A stretch of 64,000 nucleotides of DNA from positions 39,904 to 103,903 of the forward strand of contig JAYMGJ010000285.1 in NCBI GenBank assembly GCA_037178675.1. Direction: 5' to 3'. Positions within the stretch are counted from its first letter, which is position 1; each line of letters begins with the position of its first letter. The stretch is from Scleroderma bovista. Its lineage: Eukaryota > Basidiomycota > Agaricomycetes > Boletales > Sclerodermataceae. Shown one piece after another: positions 32,086-44,770 of the stretch. The position numbers were made by a program, and so were the translations under genes. The notes below the pieces were generated by a model. It was not told the origin of the DNA and did not search any database. It saw only the letters and a program-made list of their open reading frames with translations.

Positions 32086-34172
32086 ATGGCGCGAAAACTT
32101 GACGAATCCATTCATGGGACCATGGGACCAGGGATCTTCGAGGAGATTGAGCTGGGAAGTGGGGAGGCGGGGGCAGAAGAGCATTTGTGGGGGAATGATG
32201 AAACCTGCTCTCTCACACTCGGAGAATCCATCAATGCACGCACAGCCACACATGGTGCTTCGACTCACACGCTTCAAAATATGAACCTCTGCATGGAGAT
32301 GGATGCTGAGACTGTCACAGAGGGTCACAGTGATGACAAGAGTGACGAGGATAGCAGTGACGAGGTGGCCGCTGAAAGTGCTGCAGCTGGGCAGACTCGG
32401 GACTACAGCTGGGTGCTGCGTTGTCCCCCAACTATTGAAGCTGCAAAAAAGGCTTTAGCTGATCTTCGGACTGTCCTCAGGCCACAGAGAGCAGATAAGA
32501 CTGGGTACACTGACCCAAAGCTCAGCCCTGTGCTTGAGGAGCGCCTCCAAGCAATGAAGGACTTCCTTGTCATATTCACCGACCTTGAAAACAAAGAAAA
32601 TTTGGTTGGAGGGCAGTGGGGAAAGGCAGCATTGCAAGTGGCACGACGTCTGGAGAAGGGGCAATGGTTTGCATGGTGCCTTCGTCAGTGGACAAAGCGA
32701 TACATCCAAGATTGGACACGCCTGCCAATCCATAAGCGGAATTCTCTGCCTTCCCGTATCGAAAACAAGGAACTTGCTGCGGAGATCAAGCTCCACTTAC
32801 AGAGCATAGGCAAATATATTCGGGCTGCAGATATCGTTCATTATCTTGAAGACCCTGTGGTGCAGAAGCGTCATGGCCTATCAAAATCTGTGTCATTGAA
32901 AACTGCGCAGCGGTGGCTTAAAATATTGGGCTATCGATGGAAACAGGAAAAAAGGGGACAGTACATTGATGGCCATGAGCGTGAAGATGTGGTTGGATAC
33001 CGCCAAAAAACCTTTCTGCCAGCATGGACAAGTCTTGAGCCCTGCCTGCGGACCTGGGACACCAATGACCTCATGCACGAACTTGATTCCCCCCCTCTCC
33101 CCCCCTTGATGCGTCACACTGTTGTTTGGTTCCATGACGAATCAACATTTTATGCAAATGATCGCTGTAAGCTTCGATGGGAACACAAAAATGAGGATGC
33201 AATCCCCCAGCCAAAGGGGGAAGGGGCATCATTGATGGTGGCACATTTTGTCTCAATGGATTACGGATTCCTCCAGTCACCAGATGGAGAAGAAAGTGCC
33301 CGGGTCCTTTTTAAGGCAGGAAAAACTCGTGATGGATACTTCTCAAGTGACGAAATTCTGAAACATGCAGCACTTGCTATGGACATCCTCACGAAACACT
33401 ATCCAAACGAGGACCATGTTTTTATTTTTGACAATGCCACCACACATGTCAAATGTGCTGATGACGCATTATCAGCCCGGCATATGCCAAAGAAGCCAAC
33501 ACAAACATGGGGAGTTGAGGTGACGGTGACAGGTGCTGATGGGAAAACAGTCTATAAAGCAGACGGAAAACCACAGAAAATGAAAATCCAGATGGCCTCT
33601 GCATGTCATGAAAATGGTGACCCTCAGCCTCTCTATTTCCCTACTGGCCATCCACAAGCTGGTTGGTTCAAAGGAATGGAACAGATCCTCCAGGAACGAG
33701 GCTACAACACAAAAGGTCTCAATGCAGAATGCAAGGGATTCAAATGCGATGTGGGCCGAAAAAATTGTTGCTGCCGCCGCATTTTGTTCAATGAACCAGA
33801 CTTCTTGCATGTTGAGTCCCTCTTGGAAGCTCAGTGCCACCAACGTGGGTTCCGCATGATTTTTTTGCCAAAATTTCACTGTGAACTTAATTTCATTGAG
33901 ATGTGTTGGGGGTATGCAAAACGATTATATCGGCTTAACCCCCCTTCCCCAAAGGAGGCTGATCTCGAGCGGAATGTCATCACTGCGCTCACTGCAATAC
34001 CACTCACCTCAATGAGACGGTAAGCTGGTTTTATTTGTGTATTTTATTAACTCACATCAATGCCTATGTCTATAGCTTTGGTATGCGATCTCGTAGGTTT
34101 ATTGATGCCTACCGATGTGGCCTCAATGGTGCTCAAGCTGCCTGGGCTGTGAAGAAGTACCGAGGCCATTGA
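32086..34172 (+). CDS. DDE transposase, abundant basidiomycete type (IS630/Tc1-like signature)
   Basis: An open frame from ATG 32086 to 34019, a 56-nt intron (34020-34075), and a last exon to TGA at 34170-34172, giving about 680 residues. The N-terminal acidic region is followed by a helical DNA-binding part (LHLQSIGKYIRAADIVHYL; SLKTAQRWLKILGYRWK). The catalytic residues fit WFHDESTF, IFDNATTH and HCELNFIEMCWG, the last two like the D and the E in Tc1/IS630 enzymes. A Cys cluster (KNCCCRR) lies between. No stop or shift is seen, so it may be active. I did not find convincing terminal inverted repeats. The predicted product acts in the nucleus by cutting and pasting its element. Confidence 0.85.
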
Positions 34173-34240
34173 GTCTTCCCAGAAACATTGCTGGCAGACC
34201 TGGACAAGGCCACCAACTCTTGCTCACCCTAATCACAGAC

Positions 34241-37200
34241 GAAGGGGATAGGGGTCTGGACTCTTCCTAAAGCCTAGGAAGTGTCAAAGCGGGGATTGGG
34301 TAGACTGAGACTGAAACAGCGATACTACACCTAGAGATGGGTGCAGCAAGGGGACAAGGGGGCTCCTGATGTCCAGAAGCAATGAGAGATGAAGGATTGA
34401 CTGGCTAGACTCCGCTTGAGCCTAGAGACACACTTGGACTTGAATAGACTGAATAAACTTGAGATATCAGAGTCTTTAGACCTTCACTGAAGCCTACAAG
34501 ACTCAAAGAGCTGAGGGGATACTGACTGAGAGAGTCTGAGAGAGGGATAATTTCGTGCAATTGGGTCTTTTTTCACTGGGCTGAGCCCAGGGGTTTAAAT
34601 ACATGGGGGGGGCACAGCATTAAAGTACAAAAAGAGAAGGGAGTAAGCAGAATTTGTCAAGGATTGGTAAGGGATTGGTAAGAGCTTTGTAAGGGGTTTG
34701 TAAGCGATCAGTAAGCAAGGGATAAGCAGGAATGAGTAAGCATAGGAAGCATGAATAAGCTGCTGAGTAAAGGAATGAGTAAGCTGCATGACAAGATTGA
34801 TTGGTAAGGGAGTGAGTCATCAGCTGAGTAATATACCAAAAATGCGAAAGGGATAGAGTAATACTGATGACAAGAGAGCATCAGTAAGCAAGGGATGAGT
34901 CACTGCACAGCAGAAGGAGTCATTGATGCACAGCCTAAGAAGTTTGATGGGGGGCTGTGTACCATCAGGAATTTGATGGGACAACAATGGGGAAGATCTG
35001 AGATTAATAGGGGGATTGATCCGAGACAAAACAGCCACAAGAAGGGTACCAGGGGTCCAGAGGTCTTTTTGGGGGGGTCAGCATACACTAAGGTATAGTG
35101 CATGTGTTCTAGCGCCGTGTCAAGACTGGTTCTCCTCAACGATCTTACTAGGAGGTCCAGGGGTGCAGGGAACTAATGAGGAGGTAAGTCCTGACACTAG
35201 TATGTGCTACTTAGTGCAGAGAGTCAAGTCCGGGTCATACGGACAAAGTCCGGGCACTGGAGGAGCACTGGAAGTAAGTCCGGGTTTTGCGGAGTTAGTC
35301 CGGACCGCGGGAAAGTGGACCAGAGTAAAGCGCAGTTTGTCCGGACGAAGGACATCCCAGAGGTGGGATAAGTCCTGAGAGGTCTAGCGTCGAGTCTGGG
35401 ACAGAGGTGGCTTTTGCCCTCGTGCAAGTAGGAGACTTGCTAGGATCGGACATAGGACCAAGGGGACGAGATAGGACGGAGGCCGGAGTTGGCCAGAGTT
35501 CAGGAGTTCAGATGAACAGATGGATTAGGAGAGCATAATGGGTAGTACAGAGTGGGGAGTATCTTAGTCGAGATTTGATCTAAGGACTACTAGGCCGGAG
35601 TACGGTAGTTTATATAGTAATGAAACTAAGGTGAGTATATACGGTGACAAGTAAACACCTTAATGTCGAGACAAGGGATGGAGCAGAAGCAGACAGGAAA
35701 ATAAACCAGGTACAAGAAAATAAAGCAGGGACAGGAAAATAAACCGGAGCGGAAGCAGACACAGGGAACTAGAGTTACAGGGACAACGGAGGAAAAGCAG
35801 GGACAAGGGAACTAGGTCGGAAGAGGACAGGTAAGGGTCAGAGGTGGACTTAACTAATGTTAAGTCCGGAGCGATGTCCAGGACTGGAGGAAGTGGGACC
35901 GGAGGAAGTGGGACCGGAGGAAGTGGGACCGGAGGAAGTGCACGACCGGAGGAAGTGCAAGAGCGGAGGGAGTGCACAGGTGGAGGAAGGGCGGAGTAGC
36001 CGGAGGAAGGTCCAGAGTTGGACATGGAAATGTCCTAAGCCTTTGGTGGACCTGACAGAGGAAGTGGAGCAGGAGCAGGAGCAGAACTGAGCCGGAGTTG
36101 GATGTACCAGCCGGAGTTGGGCTACGTTGCAGACAAGGCTAAGGGAGTGGCCGGACTGAAACCGGAGTAGCGACTAGTGGTAGGTACAGGTCCGACATGG
36201 AGGAGTTAGACCACGGATCTGTCTGTAGGAAGACAGGGGTTAGTCCTGAGGTGGAGATGGACGTAGTGACCGGAGTTGAGCTGGAGTGCAGCTATAGGGC
36301 TGGAGATGGCCGGACTAGATCCGGAGTTGCATCTATGCCTAAGGAGAGGTCAGGCGGGCCATGGTTAGACCGGAGTTGCGACTGGAAAAGTATGGATATG
36401 ACACGCCGCTGAAGTGCAACCATGGGCTCCCTTGACGAGCTCTCTTCTGGGAAAGAACAAGAGAGGGTTCTTCTTCCTAATAGCACTATAAAGTGGGGGG
36501 AATAACTGTCATGGTGCTGGGGGACGTCGTCTGAAAGTAGGGAAGCGGATAGAGTATTGAATTCGACGCATCCAGGGAAGCGAGACGAACGACAGAGGAA
36601 GATGGACATGGCAAGTATCTGGGAGGAAGGGACCATAGGCTGAGGGCTCAGGGGACACAGAGACGACCAGAGAAGACTTCTCAAGCTTGACAATAGACCT
36701 AAGATGACCAAAGTACATCCTTGACACAGGACTGACGAGGAGAACACGCTGACCGAGAACGAGAGGGACTGAGGGAGCAGGCTGGGAAGATATGTGCCAG
36801 GCAGTGCACGGGAACTCTGGGAGAGGCTGTCCTAAGAGCAGGACATAGTGGAGATCTGCAGCAATAGCGGAGAAATGATCCAGAGAAAATACGGACTCCA
36901 TAGTGAGCGATGAAGCAAACGTCTGGATTGCGGGGGGAATATCTCCGTGGGAAATGAACGGATTTGCGTCGGAACTTGACAGGCAGATAGACCACATTCT
37001 AGGCTCTCTGATGGTATAGTCACATGCCTGATAGCTTCAGAAATGACGGAGCTATTCAAAATATCGGAATGCCAGCACTGGGCGCCTAAAAATGATGTTT
37101 GGGCGCTAAAAATCATTTCTTCTCTTTCTCCTTCGTTTCTCCATCAATTCTTCGGCTTCTTTGATCGTTCTGGTATGGGAGTTGGACTGCAGACGTGTGC

Positions 37201-37433
37201 ATTCCTTTCTCATACCACAATTGACGTTATTCCTTCAGTTTCTTCTGCTTCTTGGCGGTTCTCATGCGATAGATGACTGTCTGCATTGGCATTCATCTCT
37301 CGCATCAGGATAGTCGTCTTGTGCGATAGATGGCTATGATGAGGGTCCGTCGTGCTTATCCTTCGCATAAGGATCATTCAATATAGGTGTTATCTTCCAT
37401 GTTCACTGTACCAAACCTGTTTGGTGCGTGACA
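34241..37433 (-). mobile_element. 2.1 kb LTR-like element, copy D2, 3'-truncated and interrupted
   Basis: Reverse-strand copy of D1. It starts TGTCACGCACC at 37433 and matches D1 until about base 1901, where similarity stops at 34241 next to the transposase; the last 195 bases or so are missing. Solo LTR C (35118-36403) sits inside it with duplication CGCCG. It has the same 162-codon frame (36509-36997, minus). No target duplication can be shown because of the truncation. Confidence 0.8.
35118..36403 (-). repeat. solo LTR, copy C
   Basis: Starts TGTCAAGACT and ends GGATATGACA, flanked by CGCCG (35113-35117, 36404-36408). It is 1286 bp, longer than copies A and B, mainly through extra 15-bp GGACCGGAGGAAGTG-type units at about 35880-35960. 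The TATA box is on the minus strand near 35611. Confidence 0.92.
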
Positions 37434-37452
37434 CCGGGCCAGAACACAGGGT

Positions 37453-40400
37453 CAGTGGTGACCTCGAGTGAGTCCAGTCCATTTATTATTAAGTACATCA
37501 CCTCATGTTATCACCTTACTTAAAGTATTCTCATTTGTCGACATTGGAACCCAACCTTTGACCCATCATGCCTGCTGCACAGACAAGCTTGCCAGCCCAG
37601 CGAGGACAGGGGACTCGCCGCGGTCGTGGAGGCACTCAATCCACCCGACCTATTCCCGCAGCGAACAAAGGAGAGTATTTTGACATTGCAAATGTCTCTG
37701 GCTCTGAGGATTTAGACTCTCCACGCACCACTGCCGTCACTCCCGCTCCCAATCACCTCATTATCCGTACTGAATCTATCAATACTTACCCTCCCAATTC
37801 CAACAACCCTTCCCCTGTGCCGCCATTTGGATCATTGGCTGCAACTCCATCTGGCACCCCAACCAACCCTTTTCTGGAAACGTCCAAGTCGTCAAAGGGT
37901 TGCACTCACGACACCCAGTATTTTTTCACCCGGCTTCTGGACAATAGGGCACAGTGTAATTTCTGCACGTAAGTCAGTATACCCATCAAATTTCTTGACA
38001 CTGACTCGTTCCCAGCCATGAACCTTTCCAACCAAAAACAAGCAGCGCTAGTCTCCGCAACCATATCTGGAGGGAGCATCTAGCGAAGTATATTGAGCAA
38101 GCCGCGGAGCAAAAGTGGGAAGTGCTCTATGTGGAGCCAGTTCGTACTGCCCTGGGCAATGGGTACACGATTGAGGAAATCAGGACCCACTTCATCGCTG
38201 GAGATGACATCGAGAAGCTCCCATCCCATAAGGTGGATTCCGATGAACCTAGTGACCCCGATGGTCATGCAAGCATCCCTACTTTCTCGATCAAAGAATT
38301 CCAGAAGTTCTTGGCCTCGTTCATTGTGACAGAAGATCAGGTAAGTCTTGCGGTAATCTCGAGCTACGGTACTCATCCTTCCAGTCTATTAACGTTGTCG
38401 AATGCCCGGAGTTTCATGGCCTCCTCTTACTCCTAAGGGAGACATTAAAGGACACAGACATCCCACATTGGACGCATATGCATGACCTCATTATCAACAC
38501 TTGGTATGACTGCTTTGTCGATTTACAAAAGCAAGCGGGGGTGCGTGACATGCTGATCAGTGACCGAACATTTAGAAGTAACTGACATGTTTTCAGTCTG
38601 CACTTGGCAACGTTTCATTCACCACGGATATATGGTCTGACAGAAACCGCAAGTCATACTTGGCGATGACTGGCCATTGGATCAGCGAAGACCCCACCAC
38701 GAAAGCGCTGCATCTTGAATCCACCCTGTTCGCATTCCATTGTTTGAGGGATCGTCACACAGGCGAATCGTTGGCGCGAACAATATTGTATCTACTTGAT
38801 AGGATGAAGATCACGCACAAGGTAAGTTCACATTTGACATCTGTTTGCAACTGCTGTGTCATTTCAATCTATAGACCAGCCATTTCACTATGGACAATGC
38901 TGAAAACAACAGGACATGCATTGAGAAGCTTGGTGAACTCTTAGCAGAACGAGAATTTGAAATTGTGTTCGATCCTGATCAACGCCGGGTCATGTGTCAC
39001 CCGCATCTTATTAACCTTTGTACTAAACATGCCTGCGAAGGCTTCACCAATGTTGACGCCTCCGAGATAGAGCGTAACATCACCACTGACACAGTGAAGC
39101 GACATTCTAGTACCGAGAAATATACCCCAGTTGATGAATGCGTTAGCAAAGAAGACTACATCCAAGCGATCCGCAGCAACCCTCTCGACAAAGCCCGCTC
39201 TCTGGTTCGTGCAATTCGTGCCTCAGGGTTACAGTGCGACACATTTCAGGAGAGGATAAAGGTAGGAAATGAACAAGGCTGGTACAAATATCCGCCGGAG
39301 ATGAAAGTCTCGTTGGTCGAGCTTTTGTGTGAGGTAGTCATGCGCTGGGACACCCTGCTTTTCTTGTTAAATCGCCTCAGAATATTAAGGCCGGTATGTT
39401 TGTTATAGCTAACTCTGTGAGTAGACTGACTGACCAGGACATAATCAGGCGGTAGATTACTTTGTTTGCATGCCCGAATGGCAAGAGGAGCTTGGTCATC
39501 TCAAGCTTTCGCCCGCAGAGTGGCTCGTACTATCTGACTTCGAATGCATCCTAACGGTACGTATTACTAGTATCATCTCATGATAAGAGTGTTGACGTTT
39601 CACCAGGCTACACATATCATACAACACACAATGTCGTCTGAGAGCCAACTGCGGCTCGGGGCAGCAGTGCCAACGTTCGAATTACTTATGTCGTCTTGGG
39701 AGAAGTTGGCTACTGATCTTCCCCGCCTCAAGCCATGGATTGACCACACACTAGGCTGGGTTTACAAGTATTACCGGCAGATGGACAACAGGGATGTTTA
39801 CATCCTTGCCATGTGTAAGTGACTAATTTCTTACACTTCCAATCTTGAATTTTACTTCGAAACAGTCGTTGATCCAGCCACTCGCTTTGCATGAATCAAA
39901 TGCGCCTGGGGGGCTGAACATGTCATGAAAGCTGAAGAGCTTGTTTTGGACACGGTAGGTTACTGTTTGAATACCTTATGCGCCCTTACAGAACTGATGA
40001 CCGCTAGATGACGAAATATTGCGAGGTGATGAACATACGTGGTCCAGTTCCCTCCGAAGTACAGGCAGCGGCGAATTCCATCGATTCCATCGCACAGCGC
40101 CTGGGTCTCGGGTCACTTGGCTTCAATGTCACACCAGCCACTACGCAGGGTGTATTAACGATCAGGCAAGAGTATGACAAGTACGTCGGTGTGGAAAGGG
40201 AGCAAGGTGATCCACTGGTCTTTTGAAGCATAAGTTTTTGTTTTTGTTTTTTTGCATGAATGATGTAAGTAATACTAACACATTGGTAAAGAACAAGCGC
40301 ATGGAATTCCCAATGATTTTTCAAATTGCGATGAACTATCTTCCCATTCAAGCTTCGTCGGTCCTGTGCGAGCGCGTCTTCTCATCGAGCGCCAAAACTG

Positions 40401-40775
40401 ACACAAAGCGACGCAATTGCACCAGTCCCGTTCTCATGGAAGCCCTCCAGATGCTCAAGTTTGAGCGGAAGAAGCAACGGCTTAACTTCACCAGGGGATG
40501 GGCACCTGATTACAGTATCCTTGTTCAGGATGACCCTGATGTTGGTGATGTGGAGGTTAACCATGGTGAGGATCATGCATTGGACATTGCGAAGGTTAAG
40601 CATATATTGGATAATGATGACATGATGCATCCCGACACGGTGAAGCTGCTTGAATGATTTCGTTTTATAGGATCCTACATACAATGTATTCTATGCAGTG
40701 CCTTTGATATGCAAATGAATGTGTTTTGCTTGAAAGTTAGAACTTAGTCTCTACCGCTTACTCTCGTCATCACTG
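37453..40775 (+). mobile_element. hAT-type DNA transposon, ends tentative
   Basis: Possible terminal inverted repeats are CAGTGGTGAC at 37453 and the complement of CAGTGATGAC ending at 40775 (9 of 10 match). The 8 flanking bases, CACAGGGT and CAGAATGT, agree at only 5 positions, so the borders are uncertain. It contains the hAT transposase remnant. Confidence 0.4.
37568..40657 (+). pseudogene. hAT transposase, broken
   Basis: Exons read from MPAAQTSLPAQRG. A BED-type zinc finger is split by an intron (RAQCNFC at 37970; HIWREHL at about 38070). The RNase H-like core includes FTTDIWSDRNRKSYLAMTGHWI and TMDNAENN, and the C-terminal dimerisation segment is YLPIQASSVLCERVFSS (about 40340-40390). 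Short GT-AG introns separate about nine exons. A Trp codon is TGA at 39892-39894, and one base is missing at the next Trp-Lys-His region near 40223, so no full protein is expected. The acidic C-terminus ends at TGA 40657. Confidence 0.8.
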
Positions 40776-41289
40776 CAGAATGTGGCACAACACTACTTTT
40801 TTTTCTTCCTCTTATCTATGGCTCTGATCAGTGACCAACAATGGACATTCTGCAGTGGCTCTCCAGCTCCTCGGCCAGTCAAGACTCAAGACTCAAAGCC
40901 ACTATGGAGAGAGCTTGCCCAGCCAACGGATATTGGCTTCACTCTCCAGCGTATGTACTTCCTTTCTTGTGTCGACTCACTCTCACTCATTCACATGTCT
41001 ACCAGTCCTCGCGCTCGGGAGTGGGCCTATCAGCAGATCGTCCACCTCCCTCCCCTTCCTTCACCTCTCGCCCGCCCGCAAGCGTCCCTCTCCTATCTGC
41101 TACTGTCCCTCACTCACCCTTGACAGATTCTTCTCCAAGGAAGCGCCATGCACCCCTGAACGTCGTCATATTGTGTACAGAAGCTGACCCAGACAATTTC
41201 TCTCATCGCCTCAAGATATCTAACTTGCCCCACTCACACTTCCACCCTCGCTCTCAATTCTCGAACATCCACAAGATTCTATTTACTTT

Positions 41290-42630
41290 GCATACACCTT
41301 TTACACCAGCCTCCTCAAAGAACCAACCCTACGCACCTTCCGCTCTGGATGGCTTGAAGCACTCAGCAACCTGCCTGCTACCACATGGCCATTGCTGCCA
41401 TGGTCACCAACAACCAGTTTTCAGGGGCCGCACTGACCAGAGATGCCGTTTCCAAAGCTGTAGCTGCCTCCGAGGAGCCCACTTCCAAACCTTCCAAGTC
41501 TCAAGTCAGCTCGCCAACCCGTCCAGCAGCACGCTGATCAACGACTCTCCGACCCCTGGTGTTGGCATCGCCGCTGCGCATATGATGGAAATCGGGCCTG
41601 AAAAGGAAAGGTAGAGGGGAATTGCGAAGGAATGGTACTCTCAGGGTCTCACTGAGATGCCTGGAACCGGCAAGCTGCATCACCACTTGGGATTGCTCAG
41701 CCGGGAAGTCGAAGGCGAAGAGCTTCATGCGGTCAACCACTTTGTAAAAAGGTTTGTTTGTTTGCCTAGTTTCATTTGAAGCTAACTTATTATCCAGTAT
41801 GACCACCCTCCACCCATTCTTGACATCCCTCGAGTCTATTCTTTCGATTTGGTCTTCAACAGCCCAATCTTGTCGTTCTCAGCCTGACACAAATTCCTCG
41901 GATTCATTTATTTTTCTGCACGACATGCTATTTACCAACATTCAACTTGACGACTTTACACCAACTCTTGCACGTTTCCTGGAACATCTCGAAATAGAAG
42001 ATGCGGAGGAACGCCAATGGATTATGATGGCTGTTATCAACATTAGCGCCATCATGGAGTATGGCGGGACCAAGCATTTTGCACAAGGTGGGCAGTCTTG
42101 GCGTAAGTCACGAAATCAATGATGTTACCCCGATCTGTGTCGCGGCGAAGCACAGCCCTGTTATCCACCACGAAGATGTTCACGAGGATCGGCAGATGGA
42201 TGTCGATTGTGAGAGCCCACGCATTTCATCTGCAGCTGCTCATGTGTCCCCCGTGTTATCAGACGCAGACTTGGCGACTGAACTTCCAAGGTTCAAGTTT
42301 GCCATGCAACTTACATTTTCAGTGTTGTTGTTTGTTCTCTGTCATCCAACCCACAAGGCGTCTCAGTTCCCGAAGCTGAGTCTGAACCCATACCTCATTG
42401 TCATTCTGACATTTTTAGTGACCAATGACCATGACCAAACACGCAGATATGTTGTTGGTACTAGAACGCTTGATGCCATGGGAGGACCTCGCGCAGTTCT
42501 TCTCCACTATCCCTCAAACTGTCATGGCTGCCCATGTTCCCGCCATCAATGAAGAAGGATGGCCAATGCTCGCCAGCGGCTGCACCCCACCTATCTGAGG
42601 ATTGGTACATGAGAGACATGGAGTTCATCG
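41290..42630 (+). pseudogene. decayed Est1/SMG7-like gene fragment
   Basis: Pieces in shifting frames resemble the 14-3-3-like domain of Est1/SMG5-7 proteins: FYTSLLKEPTLRTFRSGWLEAL (about 41283-41360), then YHMAIAAMVTNNQFSGAALTRDAV after a 1-base loss, EWYSQGLTEMPGTGKLHHHLGLLSRE (about 41630-41710), MTTLHPFLTSLESIL (about 41800), QLDDFTPTLARFLEHL (about 41945-41990), and EEGWPMLASGCTPP with EDWYMRDMEF near 42550-42630. Several stops and 1-2 base losses interrupt it; many changes look like G-to-A or C-to-T. In active form such proteins act in telomere maintenance or nonsense-mediated decay; this copy cannot. Confidence 0.45.
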
Positions 42631-42640
42631 GTAAAATGGT

Positions 42641-42940
42641 ACGTATTTAATTGCTGTCATTTTTGTCAGTCTGATCATTTGTTTATCAGCTGTCTATTGG
42701 AAACTACTTTGTGCAGTGATTATGACTCATAAGAAGGTTGGGATGTGTCCAGGAGATCTGAGGTCGTGTTAAAGTTATTAGCACTTATCAACCTTCATGT
42801 TCTAGGATGCTTACTATGGAAAATATTCTTGTCAATGAAGTGTGACAAGTCCTCAGTGGCCACTGGCCACTAGTGACTGTAGCGTGTGAAGTCAATGTCA
42901 AATGTGACTGTGACTGTTGATTCCCTCTGATTCTGCTCTC
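42641..42940 (+). other. intergenic, upstream of the CK1-like gene
   Basis: No gene seen. It must hold the promoter of the kinase starting at 42941; no clear TATA box is visible. Confidence 0.4.
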
Positions 42941-44177
42941 ATGCAACTACCATTGGACGCCATTTGTATTGCTGGCTGTTACAAGATTGAGGAGTACATA
43001 GGAAGTGGCACCTATAGTAGGCCTAATACCATTCAATTTTCAACTGGGGTCCAATGCTAACATGTAAGATTCGTCTCAGATGATGTATATGGTGGCAAGC
43101 AAACAAACATTCAGAAAAGTGTTGAAGTTGTTATCAAGATTGCGAAGAGTGATGCAGACGCCGCAACTCTATTACGCGAGTATCGGGTTCTCCAAGAACT
43201 TGGTCAGAGTTGTGCAATCCCAAAAGCCCTCTGGCTGGGACACGAGGGCGACTTCCATGTCATGGTACTCGAGCATTTGGGCTCTTCCCTTGCAGATCGT
43301 TTTCGGGAATGTGGCCAGAGGTTCTCCCTTAGTACTGTGACCCTCATTGCTGCGCAACTGGTGAGCTAGGAATCTACTGCATTTACGAGTACTAATCTAC
43401 CTTTTCCAAGCTTTCTTGTCTGCAAAAAATCCACTCATGCCACTATATTCACTGCGATATAAAACCGGCCAACATTTTGACCGGTACTAGGGATTCCCCC
43501 GGCAGGTTATACTTGGCTGATTTCGGTATCGCAAAACAATATCGTCACCCCAACACGCATATACACATACCCTTCCGCAATAACATTTCACTCACCGGTA
43601 CCCCTGCGTTTTCGTCCATTAATAGTCACGCTGCCGAGTTGAGTCGACGCGATGACATCGAGTCACTGGCTTATCTCCTCATTTATTTTCTTTGGGGATC
43701 ACTTCCATGGTTGGGTGTCGACAGCTTAGACACGGTCCTTCAGCTCAAGAAGGAGACTTCCATACATGACTTATGTTCTGGGCTGCCGATTGGTTTCAAG
43801 CTCATCCTTGAACATGCTCGTGCCCTTACGTTCACTCAAAAGCCTGACTACAGCCTGCTTCAATCTTACATCCATGCAATGCTGCCAGATGATGCCACAG
43901 CTTTTGATTGGCAACCCAGTTGCCTATCCTCCCCTACTACCTTGGTCGTGGTTACTCCCGAGAGAAATGTGCCATCTTGCAAGCAGATTACGCCTGCAAC
44001 GCCAGTTGGCTTTGCAGAAAAGAGAGTGTACGTATTCCACTTCCAGGTCTTCAATAGTCCACTCCAATGCTGACAATTAATGTATATACCCAGACTAAGA
44101 TCTCGGGAGATGAAAACGTCGGTGGCTTCAAGACATGCCTCCCAGTCACCCCGAAAATGTATCTGATTTGTACTTGA
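42941..44177 (+). CDS. divergent casein kinase 1-like protein kinase
   Basis: Exons 42941-43016, 43080-43360 and 43411 to about 44028, plus a likely last exon of about 25 codons ending at TGA 44175-44177. Introns are 63 nt (branch GCTAAC), 50 nt, and one near 44029-44094. Kinase landmarks: glycine loop YIGSGTYNDVYGG split by intron 1, VVIKIAKS with the ATP-binding Lys, HVMVLEHLGSSLADRF, catalytic HCDIKPANIL (Cys for Arg in HRD, as in CK1), DFGIAK, the CK1-type GTPAFSSINSH and RRDDIESLAYLLIYFLWGSLPW. No stop or shift is seen. At about 340 residues it is close to a bare catalytic domain. CK1-like genes of this kind are expanded in mushrooms; the substrate is unknown. Confidence 0.85.
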
Positions 44178-44530
44178 CATTTTTCTGTCGCACTCCTGCT
44201 TGTCAAAGTTCAATGTTTGTTGTACTCATTATGTACAGTCAGTTTGAAACTGGTTCTGACTGGTTCTAACCGGTTCTGAGCCAAATAAATTTGTGCTTGG
44301 TTATGAAAAGTCAATAACCGCAAGCAGAGGTTTGCTTTAGTTCCTTAATGATGAAGTAATGGTTTGGTTCGTAAGAGCTGCATATGGTTATGTAAGAGCT
44401 GCCAAGGGCCAAAGCCGGTTTGGGTTTAGCTGAACTGTGGCAACACTACCAATCAGCATCCAGGAACAACCATGTTTCTTGAAGAAAAATTTGTTGTTTT
44501 CTTCATCAGCAATTTCGTGTGGGTCTGAAT
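44178..44530. other. intergenic, no gene seen
   Basis: Contains a short repeated GGTTCTGA(C/G) string near 44250-44280 and the motif CCAATCAGCATCCAGG at 44449-44464, found again at 58539-58554. Confidence 0.4.
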
Positions 44531-44539
44531 GTTCTGAAA

Positions 44540-44760
44540 ATTATCTGAGTGACCTGGGTGTCTGACACTGCCTGGGCAATGTCTGGGGTCAGGGCACACT
44601 CTGGAGCCAGGACCATCAGACAGAAGTCATACCCATGTGACAGACATAGTGACAGACATATTTACAGAAGCATTTCAGGTCATGTCCAGATCCTATCAGT
44701 CCAATCAGACCAAGGTCCTGTGCCAGGTGTTGTCCAAACCATGCACTACAAGTGAACACC
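44540..44760 (-). repeat. left subterminal repeats of the Plavaka element
   Basis: Dense short motifs of the GTCTGAC/CCAGACA type. Around 44505-44545 the string CATCAGCAA with TGTG and TCTGAA is matched in inverted order near 50995-51025. Such clusters are typical of CACTA-like termini. The exact end is not resolved. Confidence 0.5.
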
Positions 44761-44770
44761 AGAGTTGTAA

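Noticed and set aside
35857..36090. Protein made of GPEEV repeats
   Set aside because: Product of the 15-bp tandem repeat in solo LTR C; non-coding repeat.
37445..40783. 8-bp target duplication for the hAT element
   Set aside because: Flanks CACAGGGT and CAGAATGT match at only 5 of 8 positions; borders kept as tentative.
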